A DNA stretch of 64,000 nucleotides from Hyphomonadaceae bacterium UBA5336 (GTDB taxonomy: Bacteria; Pseudomonadota; Alphaproteobacteria; Caulobacterales; Hyphomonadaceae). How positions within the stretch are numbered: the first letter of the stretch is position 1; every line of letters begins with the position of its first letter. Both the position numbers and the translations under genes were made by a program. Below the pieces are notes generated by a model, which was not told where the DNA came from, made no database searches, and saw only the letters and a program-made list of their open reading frames with translations. The stretch is taken from positions 21,630 to 85,629 of the forward strand of contig DHQO01000008.1 of assembly GCA_002408125.1 (NCBI GenBank), written 5' to 3'. Below are positions 62,463 through 64,000 of this stretch, piece by piece.

Positions 62463-63485
62463 ATCGCCGATCTTCCGACGATCCGACGCACACGCTGGCT
62501 AAAACGCTTTCGCCCCCCGCTCCTGTTCGGCCTGGCCGGACTGGCGCTTTTGTTCGGCACGCCGCTCCTGGCTGACTATGTGGCGCTCGGCGAGCCGGTG
62601 CGAATGGTGCTCGGCATTCTCGGCCGGATCGCCATCGTCATCGCAATTGGCTGGACCATTGGCACGGTGGTCGATGCCTATATCAAGCGCGAGATTTCGA
62701 ACCTGAAACTCGACCAGGCCGACAATCTCCATGCCCGCAAGTCTGCCACACGGCTGGATGTCGTGCGCCGGATCTGGATCGTGACCTCCGGCATCGTCAC
62801 CATTGCCGCCGCGCTGACCATCATTCCCGGCGTGCGCCAGATCGGCATCAGCCTGTTCGCCTCGGCCGGGATTGCCGGGCTGGCGCTGGGCCTCGCCGCC
62901 CGGCCTGTCCTGTCGAACCTGATCGCCGGCCTGCAGATCGCCTTCACCCAGCCGATCCGTATCGATGATGCCGTGGTGGTTGAAGGCGAGTGGGGCTGGA
63001 TCGAGGAGATCGGCCTGTTCTATGTGGTCATCAAGATCTGGGACTGGCGGCGCCTTGTCGTGCCGCTCTCCTATTTCATCGAAACACCGTTCCAGAACTG
63101 GACCCGCCAGTCGGCCAGCATTCTCGGCAGCGTGTTCTGGTATCTCGATTATCGCGCGCCCATCGGCGCGATCCGCGAGCAGCTGAAGGTGATTTGCGAG
63201 AAATCCGACCTCTGGGACGGCAATGTCACCAATCTTCAGGTCTCCGATGCCGATGACCGCACGCTTACCGTCAGAGCGCTGGCCAGCGCGCGCACCTCAC
63301 CGGAGGCCTGGGACCTGCGCTGCCTGATCCGCGAGGAGATGGTCTCCTGGCTGCAGGAGCACCATCCCTATGCCCTGCCCCGGTTTCGCGTGGAGAGCCT
63401 GGAAGACGACCAGGATGGCCGCCGTGCCCCGCGCGGCGCGAAATTCGAACCCGACGAGAGTCTCCGCCGGCCCGATGAGGGCTAG
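62463..63485 (+). CDS. MscS-family mechanosensitive channel with a non-standard start
   Basis: A small-conductance mechanosensitive channel: several N-terminal helices, then the pore-lining SAGIAGLALGLAARPVLSNLIAGL and the beta domain GEWGWIEEIGLFYV. In-frame sequence continues upstream of the first conventional start (TTG 62550) and includes an extra helix, PPLLFGLAGLALLF. The best-looking start is an ATC at 62463 seven bases after GAGGA; a CTG at 62397 after AGGGGG is also possible. From 62463 it would be 340 residues. Its stop overlaps the ftsK end by four bases. Confidence 0.8.
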   Translation: MADLPTIRRTRWLKRFRPPLLFGLAGLALLFGTPLLADYVALGEPVRMVLGILGRIAIVIAIGWTIGTVVDAYIKREISNLKLDQADNLHARKSATRLDVVRRIWIVTSGIVTIAAALTIIPGVRQIGISLFASAGIAGLALGLAARPVLSNLIAGLQIAFTQPIRIDDAVVVEGEWGWIEEIGLFYVVIKIWDWRRLVVPLSYFIETPFQNWTRQSASILGSVFWYLDYRAPIGAIREQLKVICEKSDLWDGNVTNLQVSDADDRTLTVRALASARTSPEAWDLRCLIREEMVSWLQEHHPYALPRFRVESLEDDQDGRRAPRGAKFEPDESLRRPDEG

Positions 63486-64000
63486 ACGCTCGCGCCGTCG
63501 CCCTTGACCAGAACCTCGCGCTTATTGGCGTGGTTTGGGGCCGAGACCACACCGTCCTCTTCCAACCGCTCGATCAGCGAGGCGGCCTTGTTGTAACCCA
63601 CCTTCAGGCGGCGCTGGACATAGGAGGTCGAGGCCCGGTTATCGCGGATGACGACGGCCTTGGCCTGCTCGTAAAGGTCAGTTTCACTGTCGCCACTGGA
63701 GGTGCCGAGCATGGCATCCATGACCGGAGAGGTGTCCTCCGGCTCTTCCAGGATCTCGGCGACATAGTCCGGTTCACCCTGTTCCCGCAGCCATTCCACG
63801 ATGGATTCCACCTCTTCGTCGGAGACGAACGGGCCGTGGCAGCGCTTGGTCTTGCCGCCGGGCGCCTGGTAGAGGAGGTCGCCCATGCCGAGCAGCTGCT
63901 CGGCGCCCTGCTCGCCCAGAATGGTGCGCGAGTCGATCTTCGTGGTCACCATATAGGAGATACGGGTCGGGAAGTTCGCCTTGATCGTGCCGGTGATGAC
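63482..64000 (-). CDS. ftsK: DNA translocase FtsK, C-terminal 172 residues (runs off window)
   Basis: The end of the septal DNA pump that resolves chromosome dimers. The RecA-like motor lobe is seen in VTTKIDSRTILGEQGAEQLLGMGD, quoted here in part (DSRTILGEQGAEQLLG). The winged-helix gamma domain that reads KOPS sequences follows: SYVQRRLKVGYNKAASLIERL, also quoted in part (VGYNKAASLIERL). The frame stays open to base 64000, so the start lies outside the window. Converges on the MscS gene with a four-base overlap. Confidence 0.94.
   Translation of the reverse strand, partial: VITGTIKANFPTRISYMVTTKIDSRTILGEQGAEQLLGMGDLLYQAPGGKTKRCHGPFVSDEEVESIVEWLREQGEPDYVAEILEEPEDTSPVMDAMLGTSSGDSETDLYEQAKAVVIRDNRASTSYVQRRLKVGYNKAASLIERLEEDGVVSAPNHANKREVLVKGDGASV

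Overview
The window is a GC-rich (roughly 63%) stretch of an alphaproteobacterial chromosome. Supporting evidence is the synteny miaA/serB next to degQ-like/DUF2065/hflC/hflK, acetolactate synthase large and small subunits near miaA, a dcw cluster starting mraZ-rsmH-ftsL-ftsI-murE, a PhaR/PhbB polyhydroxybutyrate pair, a mesaconyl-CoA hydratase, an HWE-type kinase, and gram-negative Kdo synthesis. Gene content and style point to the Caulobacterales/Maricaulales (Hyphomonadaceae/Maricaulaceae-like); genus is not assignable from sequence alone. This is core chromosome: I see no rRNA, tRNA, CRISPR array, insertion sequence, prophage or integration site. Coding density is very high, no gap between called genes exceeds 300 bases, and many neighbours overlap by ATGA/GTGA.

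Layout. 1-6.7 kb: sugar-nucleotide and Kdo genes (manC fragment, kdsD, then a leftward run glmS, kdsB, histidine phosphatase, kdsA, GNAT). 6.9-10.6 kb: small accessory genes (DMT transporter, SDR-like reductase, short YdeI-like protein, PiT-like membrane protein, DUF3617). 10.7-16.6 kb: leftward branched-chain amino-acid operon ilvB-orf63-orf242-ilvN-wecG/STAS-ilvC. It has a readable promoter, a 12-residue leader peptide (MRAISVLVIRRP) and an intrinsic terminator, which together form an attenuator. 16.5-24.5 kb: miaA, serB, Do-like protease, DUF2065, hflC, hflK, mrp, a 2OG oxygenase and a tiny acidic protein. 24.5-37.7 kb: leftward dcw cluster mraZ-rsmH-ftsL-ftsI-murE-murF-mraY-murD-ftsW-murG-orf125-murC, with four TGGG repeats at exact 10-bp spacing before mraZ (MraZ operator). 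The cluster stops after murC; murB, ddl, ftsQ, ftsA and ftsZ are not here.

38-49.5 kb: S10 carboxypeptidase, PhoR-like kinase, a complete RND efflux operon (outer membrane protein, adaptor, permease) and an M13 metallopeptidase lipoprotein closed by a strong terminator. 49.6-55.9 kb: HWE kinase plus single-domain response regulator, a Tat-type amine oxidase followed by a lipoprotein RidA, a GT2 glycosyltransferase, a membrane protein and a second 2OG oxygenase. 55.9-61 kb: phaR, phbB, rhlE helicase, ArsC-like protein and mesaconyl-CoA hydratase, linking acetyl-CoA, PHB and the ethylmalonyl-CoA pathway. 61-64 kb: a membrane protein coupled to dapF, an MscS-family channel with no normal start codon, and the C-terminal end of ftsK.

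Most promising unusual items: the extracytoplasmic amine oxidase/RidA pair; the WecG-STAS fusion locked inside the ilv operon; the histidine-phosphatase-fold protein lacking its second histidine inside the kds cluster; the complete ilv attenuator; and the terminator-like hairpin directly before rhlE. I did not find a clearly new multi-gene defence or mobile system here.
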